DNA of 64,000 nt from Olsenella uli (lineage in GTDB: Bacteria > Actinomycetota > Coriobacteriia > Coriobacteriales > Atopobiaceae). Shown here in pieces: positions 16,352 through 24,147 of the stretch; positions within the stretch are counted from its first letter, which is position 1; every line of letters begins with the position of its first letter. Under the pieces are notes generated by a model. It had not been told where the DNA came from, ran no database searches, and was given only the letters and a program-made list of their open reading frames with translations. The stretch lies in contig NZ_JACJJK010000003.1 in the NCBI RefSeq assembly GCF_016899935.1, forward strand, positions 186,001 to 250,000. Direction: 5' to 3'. The translations under genes and the position numbers were made by a program.

Positions 16352-17089
16352 ATGGGCACGGGCATCGGCACAATCGCGCGCCGGGCGGCCGAGTCGCTGG
16401 CCGAGACCCTCTGGCCCACGCGCTGCGTCGGCTGCGACCAGCCCGGTGAGCTCCTCTGCGACGCCTGCCGCGCGGCGCTGCCGTGGGTGGAGCAGCGCCT
16501 GGCCTGCCCCAGCTGTGGCGCCCCGTACGGCTTTTTCACCTGCACGGAGTGCGACGGCGCCTGGGTCCCGCGCGCCACCGTGGCCGCCCTCGGCTTCCGC
16601 GGCACCCCCGCGCGCCTGGTCACCGCGCTCAAGGACGCCCACGAGCTGCGCCTCGCGCCGGTGCTCGCGGCCGCCATGGCCTGCGCGCTCGAGGAGGCCT
16701 CCGCCTGGCCCGCGCGCGACGGCGAGCCGCGCTTCTCGCCCGAGCGCACGGACGCCGTCTGCTTTGTCCCCGCGACGGCGGCCGCCTACGCGCGTCGCGG
16801 CTTCGACCACATGGAGCTCGTGGCCCGCGCCCTGGCCCGCGAGCTCTCCGTCCCGTTCGCCGACGTCCTCGTGCGCCCGACGGCCCGCGACCAGCGCGCG
16901 CTCGGGCGCGAGGAGCGCGCGGCCAACCTCTCCGGCACCATGCGCTCCCTCGACGACCTTCTCGGCATGCATCTCCTGCTCGTGGACGACGTCGCCACCA
17001 CGGGCGCCTCGCTCGCCGAGGGGACGCGCGCCCTCACGGAGCGCGGCGCGGCGTCCGTCACCGCCTGCGTGCTCGCCCGCGTGTGGTAG
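16352..17089 (+). CDS. comF: ComF-family phosphoribosyltransferase-like competence protein
   Basis: ComF proteins help pull single-stranded DNA into the cell during natural transformation. The 245-residue product has an N-terminal four-Cys zinc finger (CVGCDQPGELLCDAC), a second Cys cluster (CPSCGAPYGFFTCTEC), and a C-terminal type I phosphoribosyltransferase domain with the PRPP loop LLVDDVATTGAS at about residues 210-221. Start ATG 16352 has GAGGGG upstream. It lies next to a raiA-like RNA and hpf, a common order. Its presence makes an uptake-signal reading of the GAGAAGRAC word worth testing. Confidence 0.9.
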   Translation: MGTGIGTIARRAAESLAETLWPTRCVGCDQPGELLCDACRAALPWVEQRLACPSCGAPYGFFTCTECDGAWVPRATVAALGFRGTPARLVTALKDAHELRLAPVLAAAMACALEEASAWPARDGEPRFSPERTDAVCFVPATAAAYARRGFDHMELVARALARELSVPFADVLVRPTARDQRALGREERAANLSGTMRSLDDLLGMHLLLVDDVATTGASLAEGTRALTERGAASVTACVLARVW

Positions 17090-17159
17090 CGCGGCCGCCC
17101 CTTTTGCGCCCGTCGCCCGGCGTTTGCCCGTCTGCCGAGAAAAACGCAGGGTTCGCAGG

Positions 17160-17165
17160 TATACT
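17160..17165 (+). promoter_or_regulatory. -10 element (TATACT) of the raiA-like RNA
   Basis: TATACT ends five bases before the first base of the RNA's closing helix (17171), the spacing expected for a transcription start there. A GAGAAAAAC variant of the common word begins at 17137. The -35 region is poor. Confidence 0.6.
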
Positions 17166-17170
17166 GAAAG

Positions 17171-17432
17171 CGTCTCAACCCAGGTCTGTGGTTGCCGGCG
17201 GCACCCGCCGCCCCAGTCCATGCCAGACGAGGGCAAAGGGATCCACGTAAGCCCGGGCGCGCGCGTCCGTGCGAGCATGGCTCGTCCTAGAGGTAAGCCG
17301 CACCGCCCGTCATACGCATGAGGCATCCGGCCTCGCGGGCGAGAGGGGTTCAAGTGGCGGCGCCGCGGCGTCGGAAGCGAAGCCCCCGGTGCGCGAGTGT
17401 GGGGTCAAAGACCAGGTCAGCTGGGTGAGACG
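17171..17432 (+). ncRNA. Structured RNA, probable raiA-class RNA
   Basis: A 262-base gene-free stretch begins right after a TATACT element. Its two ends pair: CGTCTCAACCCAG (17171-17183) with CTGGGTGAGACG (17421-17432), one bulged base. This closes the whole molecule, as in a folded noncoding RNA. Internal GC-rich hairpins (for example GGCGG/CCGCC near 17197-17211) and the run GGCAAAGGGATCCACGTAAG at 17232-17251 look like conserved linkers. The raiA RNA class is known from Firmicutes and Actinobacteria near comF and raiA/hpf, which is the context here. The class assignment is from location and memory of the family, not a covariance search. Confidence 0.55.
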
Positions 17433-17461
17433 ACGAGGGCGACGAGGGAAGGGGTCGTAAC

Positions 17462-18460
17462 ATGACGCGTCAGCGCATCTGCGCGCTCGCTGTGGCGCTG
17501 CTGGCTGCCGGGGGGCTCGCGGGCTGCTCCGTGGGCCCGGTCGATCTGGACGATTTCATCGGCGTCCCCTCGGTCGGCGAGGCGCGCGAGGCCCGTCGCT
17601 CCGAGCTCGCCCCCGTGGTCGCGGACTCCTCGCTCAAGCAGGCGGGCACGCTCACGGTGGGCATCCCCACCGACCAGGCCGCTCCGCTCGCGATCACGAC
17701 CGCTGACGGGACCCAGACCGGCATCGACGTCGACACGGCCTACGCGCTCGCCGACGAGCTGGGCCTCTCGTCGGTCACGTTCGTGCCGGTCAGCGACGTC
17801 TCCTCCGCGCTTACGGACACCTGCGACGTCGTCATGGGCGTCGCGGCGGACGACGCGGGCGACGCCTCCGTGGTGGGTGGCTATGCCCAGACCGCCACGG
17901 GCCTCTTCACGCGCGGCGACGTCACGGCGCCGATCGACGCCTCCGACCTGGACGGGGCCACGGTCGGCCTCCAGGAGGGGTCCGTCTCGGCCGTCACCCT
18001 CGACGACTACGACCTGAGCGTCACGCGCACGCCCTTCACCAACCTCAACGAGGCCTTCGAGGCGCTCGAGGAGGGGACGGTCCAGTACGTGGTCTGCGAC
18101 GCCTACGCGGGCGCCTACCTCGCCGCCGCCTACTCCGACGTCTCGTTCGCCGGCATCCTCGACGAGCCCGAGTCCGTGGGCGTTGCCGTGAGCGGCACCG
18201 AGCTCCAGACTGCGGTGCAGTCCGCGCTCGAGACCGTCCAGGGCAACGGCGTCGCTGACATCGCCCGTGCGCGCTGGGTGGGGGGCCTTCCCGCCCTCAC
18301 GGCCGAGAGCAAGATCGTGGGGCTCACGGAGCGTCCCGAGGAGCCGGCGCCGGAGGAGGGCTCCGAGGAGGGCGCCGACGCGGGCACGGAGGCCGACGCG
18401 GGCGCGCAGGCCGACGCCGCGCCGGTGGACGCCCCGGAGACGGGGACGCCCGCCGAGTAG
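17462..18460 (+). CDS. Solute-binding family 3 lipoprotein (amino-acid type)
   Basis: Extracellular binding lipoprotein of an ABC uptake system. The N-terminus is a lipoprotein signal with lipobox LAGC (Cys about residue 22). Residues about 65-280 follow the family 3 pattern: GTLTVGIPTDQAAPLAI, GIDVDTAYALADELG, a GATVGLQEGS segment and a tail VADIARARW. The last ~40 residues are an acidic Ala/Glu/Asp tail. The 332-residue length exceeds the usual 250-280 because of the spacer and the tail. ATG 17462 has GAAGGGGT upstream. No permease or ATPase lies nearby, so the substrate is unknown; the gene may be expressed from the raiA-like RNA promoter. Confidence 0.8.
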   Translation: MTRQRICALAVALLAAGGLAGCSVGPVDLDDFIGVPSVGEAREARRSELAPVVADSSLKQAGTLTVGIPTDQAAPLAITTADGTQTGIDVDTAYALADELGLSSVTFVPVSDVSSALTDTCDVVMGVAADDAGDASVVGGYAQTATGLFTRGDVTAPIDASDLDGATVGLQEGSVSAVTLDDYDLSVTRTPFTNLNEAFEALEEGTVQYVVCDAYAGAYLAAAYSDVSFAGILDEPESVGVAVSGTELQTAVQSALETVQGNGVADIARARWVGGLPALTAESKIVGLTERPEEPAPEEGSEEGADAGTEADAGAQADAAPVDAPETGTPAE

Positions 18461-18582
18461 GTTCGTCCGCTCGGGCCGTCCCGCGCTGACGGGGCGCCGG
18501 AGTGGGTATGAGTGTCCTAGGGCCGGGGGTCGGGCCGCAGAGCCCAGGCGCCCCGGCGCGTCCCAACCGTAAGGAGGTTCGC

Positions 18583-19176
18583 ATGGTGGACATCAAGATC
18601 TCGGGCCGCAAGGTCGGCGTGTCTGACTCGCTGCGCGAGCACGTGGAGGAGAAGGTGGGCAACGCCCTCAGGGTGTTCGACATCAAGCCCATGACCTGCG
18701 ACGTGGTGCTCCGCGTCGACAAGAACCCCTCCAACCCCGAGCGCAAGGCCTGCGAGGTCACCGTCTTCGTGCGCGACAACGTCGTGCGCGTGGTGGCCAG
18801 CTCCGACGACATGTTCTCCGCCATCGACGAGGCGGCCGACAAGGTCACCCGCCAGCTCCGCAAGTACAAGACCCGCGTCATCGACCGACGCCAGCGCATG
18901 CAGCAGGCCAAGGCGGGCACCGTCACCCAGGAGGACCTCGCCGCCCTCATCGAGCCTGGCCCGGACGAGACCGAGGACGACCAGCTCGTGCGCGAGAAGT
19001 ACGTCGACCTCGTGCCCATGACCGAAGAGGAGGCGCTCGTCCAGACCGACCTTCTCGGCCACGACTTCTACGTCTTCACCAACGCCACGACCGGCCTCAC
19101 CAACGTCATCTACCACCGCAAGAACGGCGGGTACGGCATCATCAAGCCCAAGATCGAGGAAGAGAATGAGCAGTAG
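18583..19176 (+). CDS. hpf: Ribosome hibernation promoting factor, long form
   Basis: Binds the 30S subunit in resting cells and dimerises ribosomes into 100S particles. The 197-residue product has the YfiA/RaiA domain (residues about 1-105) and a C-terminal dimerisation domain (YVDLVPMTEEEA to GYGIIKP), so it is the long HPF. Start ATG 18583 is fixed by TAAGGAGG; the open frame upstream is not coding. The 3' end overlaps degV by 11 bases. Confidence 0.95.
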   Translation: MVDIKISGRKVGVSDSLREHVEEKVGNALRVFDIKPMTCDVVLRVDKNPSNPERKACEVTVFVRDNVVRVVASSDDMFSAIDEAADKVTRQLRKYKTRVIDRRQRMQQAKAGTVTQEDLAALIEPGPDETEDDQLVREKYVDLVPMTEEEALVQTDLLGHDFYVFTNATTGLTNVIYHRKNGGYGIIKPKIEEENEQ

Positions 19177-20221
19177 CCAGGAAGCCGAGAACAACATGAG
19201 CGTCGGCGCCCCCTCCGAGGCGGGCGCCGACAACGCCCAGGCGTCGCAGGAGGCTGCGCGCCTGGGCCGCGCCTATCACCGCAAGTCAAACGTCAGAATC
19301 ATCGTGGACTCCTGCGCGGACTTCGCGCCGGAGGTGGCCCGCGCCCTGGGCGTGGAGGTCGTGAACTTCACCTACGTCATGGGCGGCGAGGAGCACCCCG
19401 ACGACCTCTGGCAGACCATGTCCGCCAAGGAGTTCTACGACCGCATGCGCGCCGGCGAGGTGGCCACCACTTCGGCGGTGACGCCGGGCCACTACCTCGA
19501 GGTCTTCGAGCGCGCCGCCGAGGAGGGCACGCCGACGGTCTACCTGGCCTTCACGCGCGGCCTCTCCTCGAGCGTGGACGCGGCGCGCCAGGCGGCCGAC
19601 ATGGTGCGCGAGAGCCACCCGGGCTTCGAGATCCACGTCATCGACAACGTGTGCCCGTCTGCCGCCGCCGAGCTTCTCGCCATCGAGGCCGTGCGCCAGG
19701 CCGCAAACGGCCTCACCGCCGCCGAGCTCGCCGCCTGGGCGGAGGAGGCTCGCTACTACGTTCACGGCTACTTCACGCTGGAGTCCTTCGACGCGCTTGC
19801 GCGCGGCGGGCGCATCCCGCCGGCGGCCGCCACGGTGGGCGGCAAGCTCGACATCAAGCCCGAGCTCTCCTACGACACCAACGGCGCCCTCACGCTGCGC
19901 GGCATGTGCCGCGGCCGCAAGAAGGCCCTGCGCGCGATCATCGCCGACTTCAAGGCCAACTACCTCGGTGCCGAGGGCGGCGACGAGAAGCTCCCGATGG
20001 CCATCGTCTCCGCAGACGCCGAGAAGGACGCGCGCTGGCTCGCCGACCAGGTCCACCGCGAGCCCGGCTGTGAGGACGTGCCCATCATCTACAGCTCCGT
20101 CGGTCCCGTCATCGGCGCGCACGTGGGCCCCGGCATGGTGGCGCTGCTCTTCTGGGGCAAGGACCGCCGCGAGAACCTCTCGTTCACCGACAAGATCGCC
20201 CGCAAGGTCCGCGGGCAGTAG
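19166..20221 (+). CDS. DegV-family fatty-acid-binding protein
   Basis: DegV/FakB proteins hold a fatty acid for phosphorylation by a FakA kinase, or carry lipids. The 351-residue product has an N-terminal extension of about 45 residues, then RIIVDSCADFAPEVA, the TSAVTPGHYLEVFE substrate region, AFTRGLSSSVDAA and the late ARGGRIPPAA and GPVIGAHVGPG motifs. Start ATG 19166 has GAGGAAG upstream inside hpf. No fakA is visible in the window. Confidence 0.9.
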   Translation: MSSSQEAENNMSVGAPSEAGADNAQASQEAARLGRAYHRKSNVRIIVDSCADFAPEVARALGVEVVNFTYVMGGEEHPDDLWQTMSAKEFYDRMRAGEVATTSAVTPGHYLEVFERAAEEGTPTVYLAFTRGLSSSVDAARQAADMVRESHPGFEIHVIDNVCPSAAAELLAIEAVRQAANGLTAAELAAWAEEARYYVHGYFTLESFDALARGGRIPPAAATVGGKLDIKPELSYDTNGALTLRGMCRGRKKALRAIIADFKANYLGAEGGDEKLPMAIVSADAEKDARWLADQVHREPGCEDVPIIYSSVGPVIGAHVGPGMVALLFWGKDRRENLSFTDKIARKVRGQ

Positions 20222-20292
20222 CCTCACGGGCGGGCGCGGTGGCGGGACGCTCCCTGCCGCCGAGCCCGTCCCGCATGCAGAAAGGAATTGAC

Positions 20293-21342
20293 TTGCAGAT
20301 CAAGAACGTCGCCTTCATCGGCACCGGCATCATGGGCGCCCGCATCGCCGGCCACCTCATGGACGCGGGCTACGACCTCACGGTGCACAACCGCACGCGC
20401 GCCAAGGCCGAGGACCTTCTCGCCCGGGGCGCCCGTTGGGCGGACAGCCCCGCCGAGGCCGCTGCGGACGCCGACGTGGTCTTCACGATGGTCGGCTATC
20501 CCACCGACGTCGAGGACGTCTACCTGGCCACCGACGGCCTCATCCGCGCCGCCAAGAAGGGCGCCTGGCTCATCGACCTCACCACGAGCTCCCCGCAGCT
20601 CGCGCGTGACATCCACGACGCCGCCGAGGTCGAGGACAAGCACGCCTTCGACTGCCCGGTCACGGGCGGCGAGCAGGGCGCGATCGACGGCACCCTCACG
20701 CTCATCATCGGCGCGGCCGAGAAGGACGTGGCGCCGGTGCTCCCCCTGTTGGAGTCCTTCTCGTCCCGGCGGTTCTTCTTCGACCAGCCGGGCGGCGGTC
20801 AGACGGCCAAGCTCTGCAACCAGGTGAGCCTCGCCTCCTGCATGGTGGGCTACGCGGACGCGCTCGCGCTCGCGGAGCAGTCCGGCATCGACGCCGAGAA
20901 GGTCCTCGAGGTCATGGCGTCCGGCACGGGCGGCTCCGGCGCGTCCAAGACCCTGGCGCCCAAGTCGCTCGCGGGCGACTACAAGCCCGGGTTTCTCGCC
21001 GAGCACCTGCGCAAGGACATCGCGCTCGCCCTCCAGCGCTCCGAGGACCTCGACATCACGCTGCCGGGCGCCGAGACGGCCTTCACGCTCTTCGACATGC
21101 TCTGCCAGATCGGCGGCGCGCGCATGGGCACGCAGGCGCTGACCCTGCTCTACCAGGAGGAGGGCACCTGCGCGGCGGCCGGCCTCGACTGGTCGCTGCT
21201 CGAGCAGGGCGAGGAGGACGACGACCACGAGTGCTGCTGCGGGCATGACCACGGTGACGACGACCACGAGTGCTGCGGCGGCCACGGCCACCACCACGGC
21301 GAGCACGAGTGCCACTGCCACGACCACGAGGGGAACGCGTAG
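20293..21342 (+). CDS. Beta-hydroxyacid dehydrogenase with a His/Cys/Asp metal-binding tail
   Basis: NAD(P)-dependent beta-hydroxyacid dehydrogenase (3-hydroxyisobutyrate/tartronate semialdehyde reductase family). Visible: Rossmann motif GTGIMGARIAGHL at the start, DCPVTGGEQGA for substrate binding, and GGGQTAKLCNQ with the catalytic Lys. The family core ends about residue 305. After it comes a tail of about 40 residues made almost only of Asp, Glu, His, Cys and Gly (for example DHECCCGHDHG and GGHGHHHGEH), an obvious Zn/Ni/Cu-binding sequence. TTG 20293 is preferred because AAAGGA lies six bases upstream; ATG 20275 is the alternative. Substrate is not predictable. Confidence 0.85.
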   Translation: MQIKNVAFIGTGIMGARIAGHLMDAGYDLTVHNRTRAKAEDLLARGARWADSPAEAAADADVVFTMVGYPTDVEDVYLATDGLIRAAKKGAWLIDLTTSSPQLARDIHDAAEVEDKHAFDCPVTGGEQGAIDGTLTLIIGAAEKDVAPVLPLLESFSSRRFFFDQPGGGQTAKLCNQVSLASCMVGYADALALAEQSGIDAEKVLEVMASGTGGSGASKTLAPKSLAGDYKPGFLAEHLRKDIALALQRSEDLDITLPGAETAFTLFDMLCQIGGARMGTQALTLLYQEEGTCAAAGLDWSLLEQGEEDDDHECCCGHDHGDDDHECCGGHGHHHGEHECHCHDHEGNA

Positions 21343-21767
21343 TGTCTGGGGAGATCGCGGGGGCCGTCTTCGCCCTGATGTTCCTCCTCTTTGGCACGGT
21401 CACCGGCGTGGGCGTGGGCGAGCGGCTCGCCGGCCGCTGCGTCACCAAGCGCGAGTACGTCGTCGCCAACGTGGTGACGCTGCTTCTGGGCGCCGTCGCC
21501 TGCGCGATCGCGATGCTCACGCCGTTCCCGGTGCTCGTGGTGCTGGCGATCGGCCTCATCGGCGGCATCGTGGCCGGCCTCAAGATGGGCTTCGGCGAGT
21601 CCGTGGGCCCGTGGAAGGCACACGACCGCTACTTCCGCGTCAACAAGGACCAGCTCAGGCGCTCCGAGAACGGCAAGCGCGCCGAGGCCGCCCGCCGCGC
21701 CCGCCGCGACGGCACCCCCGAGCCCGAGCTGATCAGCGTCGCCGACGACAAGAAGAAAGATGCCTAA
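21342..21767 (+). CDS. Small membrane protein of unknown function
   Basis: A 141-residue protein starting at GTG 21342, overlapping the previous stop by one base. It has an N-terminal hydrophobic helix (about residues 5-22), two more (about 40-78), and a positively charged C-terminal half. I recognise no family. The TAA stop is inside the palindrome at 21761-21791. Coupled translation with the dehydrogenase suggests one operon, but no functional link is evident. Confidence 0.65.
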   Translation: MSGEIAGAVFALMFLLFGTVTGVGVGERLAGRCVTKREYVVANVVTLLLGAVACAIAMLTPFPVLVVLAIGLIGGIVAGLKMGFGESVGPWKAHDRYFRVNKDQLRRSENGKRAEAARRARRDGTPEPELISVADDKKKDA

Positions 21768-21791
21768 AAGGGGTCTGACCCCTTTTTGGCA
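21761..21791. repeat. GGGGTC/GACCCC palindrome with stop codon, copy 2
   Basis: Fifteen-base arms around a central T at 21776, with one mismatch (21765/21787). It carries the TAA stop (21765-21767) of the small membrane protein. Same core as the copies at 5697 and 31510. Confidence 0.88.
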
Positions 21792-21809
21792 CGTTTTGAG
21801 AGTGGGTAC

Positions 21810-22592
21810 ATGAACACGACCGACAACCCGCAGAGCTCCATCGCGGTGCTCATCGACTACGAGAACCTGGCCCTGGGGACGGGCCGCCGCAAGCGCAACG
21901 GCCACCAGGAGCCCGGGCCGCTTCCCGACGTCAAGCTCATCCTCGAGCGCCTCGTCGACAAGGGCCGCATCACGGCCAAGCGCGCATACTGCGACTGGCA
22001 GCGCTTCGAGACCGCCGTCACGCCCCTGCACGAGCTCGGCATCGAGCTCATCGAGATCCCGGACCGCGCCTACACCGGCAAGAACTCCGCCGACATCCGC
22101 CTCGCCGTGGACGCGATGGAGATCTGCCTCACCAAGGACCACATCGACACCTTCGCCATCCTCTCCGGCGACTCGGACTTCTCGCCGCTCGTCTCCAAGC
22201 TCAAGGAGTTTGGCAAGACGGTCATCGGCGTCGGCATGAAGGACGCCACGTCCAGCCTGCTCACCGAGGTCTGCGACGAGTTCATCTTCTACGAGGACAT
22301 CACGCGCGGCCCGGGCATCCCGGACTTCTCGTCCAAGGTGCCCAAGGACAAGCGGGACTGCTACCAACTGCTCTTCGAGACGATTGACGCCCTGCAGCGC
22401 GAGAGCGACTCCTTCATCCTGGCGTCGCGCCTCAAGGACACGATGAAGCGCAAGCGCCCGCAGTTCTCCGAGGGGAGCTACGGCTACCGCTCGTTCACGG
22501 CGCTCCTGCGCGAGGCGTCCAAGCTCGGCTTCATAGAGATTCACCAGGACCCCAAGAGCGGCACGGCCGTGGTCGACGGGTTCTGCGAGTAG
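21810..22592 (+). CDS. NYN-domain (PIN-like) ribonuclease with OST-HTH/LOTUS domain
   Basis: The 260-residue product has an N-terminal NYN domain with the acidic residues of a PIN-like nuclease: LIDYENLAL, KNSADIRLAVDAM and LSGDSDFSPL. It then has a C-terminal OST-HTH (LOTUS) domain of about 75 residues (from KDKRDCYQLLFETIDAL) that binds RNA in known relatives. This Limkain-like architecture points to RNA processing or decay. ATG 21810 (MNTTDN) is preferred over the upstream TTG because that would begin inside the palindrome. Confidence 0.88.
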   Translation: MNTTDNPQSSIAVLIDYENLALGTGRRKRNGHQEPGPLPDVKLILERLVDKGRITAKRAYCDWQRFETAVTPLHELGIELIEIPDRAYTGKNSADIRLAVDAMEICLTKDHIDTFAILSGDSDFSPLVSKLKEFGKTVIGVGMKDATSSLLTEVCDEFIFYEDITRGPGIPDFSSKVPKDKRDCYQLLFETIDALQRESDSFILASRLKDTMKRKRPQFSEGSYGYRSFTALLREASKLGFIEIHQDPKSGTAVVDGFCE

Positions 22593-22613
22593 GGAGAAAG
22601 GAACTGATCGGAC

Positions 22614-23177
22614 ATGGCAGTAACTGACGACGCTCAGGTGTCGGCCCTCGTCGAGGAGCTCTCGGGCGCGAGCCGCCGGAGGCGCCAGGAGGTGGCCCAC
22701 CAGCTCGCCATCGTCGCCAAGGCCCACCCCGACCTCATGGTCCCGCAGGTGGACGCCCTTGTCGACGCCCTCTATCGCCCCGAGGCGCAGACGCGCTGGG
22801 AGGTGCTCGACGCGCTCACGGCCATCGCCAGCGTGGACCCGGACGCCGTGACGGAGGCCTTCGACGGCGCCGAGGCGTCGCTCTTCGATGACGGCTCGGC
22901 GACGGTGCGCCTGGCGGCCTTCGTCTTCCTGTGCCGCTACGGGGCCAGCTCCCCGGAGCGCTCCGAGCGCGCGTGGTCGCTGCTCGACGAGGCCATCCAG
23001 TGCTACCACGGCGACGCCGAGTACCGCGACATGCTCGCCGCGCTTCTCGGCCTCGCGCGCGGGGACGCCTCCGAGGCGACCAAGCAGGCGCTCGCCGCGC
23101 GCGTGCGCTTTGACGCGGAGAGCGGCAGCGGCTACATCAAGACCTTCTCGGCAGAGATTCTTCAGGCGCTCGAGTAG
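22614..23177 (+). CDS. Hypothetical protein with HEAT-like helical repeats
   Basis: A soluble 187-residue, all-helical-looking protein. Stretches such as RRRQEVAHQLAIVAKAHPDLM, RWEVLDALTAIASVDPDAV and TVRLAAFVFLCRYGAS have the spacing of HEAT repeats, which usually act as protein-binding scaffolds. ATG 22614 is preceded by GAAAGGA. I do not know the exact family. It may be co-transcribed with the NYN gene, 21 bases upstream. Confidence 0.7.
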   Translation: MAVTDDAQVSALVEELSGASRRRRQEVAHQLAIVAKAHPDLMVPQVDALVDALYRPEAQTRWEVLDALTAIASVDPDAVTEAFDGAEASLFDDGSATVRLAAFVFLCRYGASSPERSERAWSLLDEAIQCYHGDAEYRDMLAALLGLARGDASEATKQALAARVRFDAESGSGYIKTFSAEILQALE

Positions 23178-23211
23178 GGCGCGGACTTCGACCACGTGAT
23201 GGGGGACGGAC

Positions 23212-24144
23212 ATGGAAAAGACCGATAGGGACGTCGAGAAGGACGTCGACAAGACCGACGAGAAGGGCGCCCGAAAGGGCGGCGAGAAGCACCTCGTGAA
23301 AGGCGCGCCCGCGCCCGGGCGGGGCCTGCCGACCCCGGCGTGGGTCGCCGTCACGGTGGCCGCGCTCGTGGTGGGCGTGCTCGCCGGCCACTTCCTGCTC
23401 GGCGGGCTGGGCACGATCTCGCTGGCGGGCCGCACGACCCTCTCGGCGGGCGAGCTCGACAGCACCATCGCCACCTACACCGTGGACGGCCGCACCGTGC
23501 CCGTGACGGCGCGCGAGGTCCTCGAGGAGTCGGCCGGCGGCGAGATCGCCGCCAACGAGGACGGCACCTACGACGTGCCCTCCGCGAGCGCCGTGCTCAC
23601 CTACGCCCAGAACCAGATCATCCTCGACGACGCCGAGTCCCGCGGCATCACGGCCTCCGACGACGAGATCGACGAGTTCGTGACGAGCTCCTTTGGCACC
23701 GACCTCGCGACGCTCGCCTCGAGCTGGGGGATCAGCGAGGACGCGGCGCGCGAGACGGTCGCCAACGCCGTCGTGATGCGCAAGCTCCAGGACGAGGTCG
23801 CCGGCACGACGCTCCCCGAGGCGCCCGCGCAGCCCGCCGAGCCCGCCGAGGGCGAGGAGGACACGCCCACGGCCGAGTACGCCCAGTACGTGATCGGCCT
23901 GCTCGGCGACGAGTGGGACGCCGAGGCCGACGACTGGGCCCGCACGGACGGCACCTACTACGCCACGCTCTCGGGCTACGACATCTCCGACGAGGGCGCC
24001 ACGTACGCGGCCGCCAGCGCCGCCTACAGCGTCGCGGCGAGCGCGTACCAGGAGGCCTACAACCAGGTTTCCGCCGAGCTCTCCGCCTACACGGACGGTC
24101 TGCTCTCCAACGCGACCATCCAGCTCGGCTCGCTCGCGGAGTAG
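23212..24144 (+). CDS. Membrane-anchored SurA/PrsA-like N-domain protein
   Basis: A 310-residue protein with a charged cytoplasmic start (about 40 residues with repeated D/E/K and GGEK), one membrane helix (about residues 43-66) and an outside portion. The outside part has a SurA_N-like helical region (VLTYAQNQIILDDAESRGITASDDEIDEFV), typical of PrsA/SurA/PpiD folding factors. No PPIase domain follows; instead there is a Pro/Glu linker and an Ala/Tyr-rich helical tail. It may be a chaperone without isomerase activity. ATG 23212 is set by GGGGGACGGAC, which is a weak site. Confidence 0.6.
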   Translation: MEKTDRDVEKDVDKTDEKGARKGGEKHLVKGAPAPGRGLPTPAWVAVTVAALVVGVLAGHFLLGGLGTISLAGRTTLSAGELDSTIATYTVDGRTVPVTAREVLEESAGGEIAANEDGTYDVPSASAVLTYAQNQIILDDAESRGITASDDEIDEFVTSSFGTDLATLASSWGISEDAARETVANAVVMRKLQDEVAGTTLPEAPAQPAEPAEGEEDTPTAEYAQYVIGLLGDEWDAEADDWARTDGTYYATLSGYDISDEGATYAAASAAYSVAASAYQEAYNQVSAELSAYTDGLLSNATIQLGSLAE

Positions 24145-24147
24145 GGC

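Noticed and set aside
17340-17400. T-box-like stretch (GTGGCGGCGCCGCGG) before the lipoprotein
   Set aside because: No stem I specifier loop or AGTA bulge upstream; the closing helix and gene context fit raiA RNA better.
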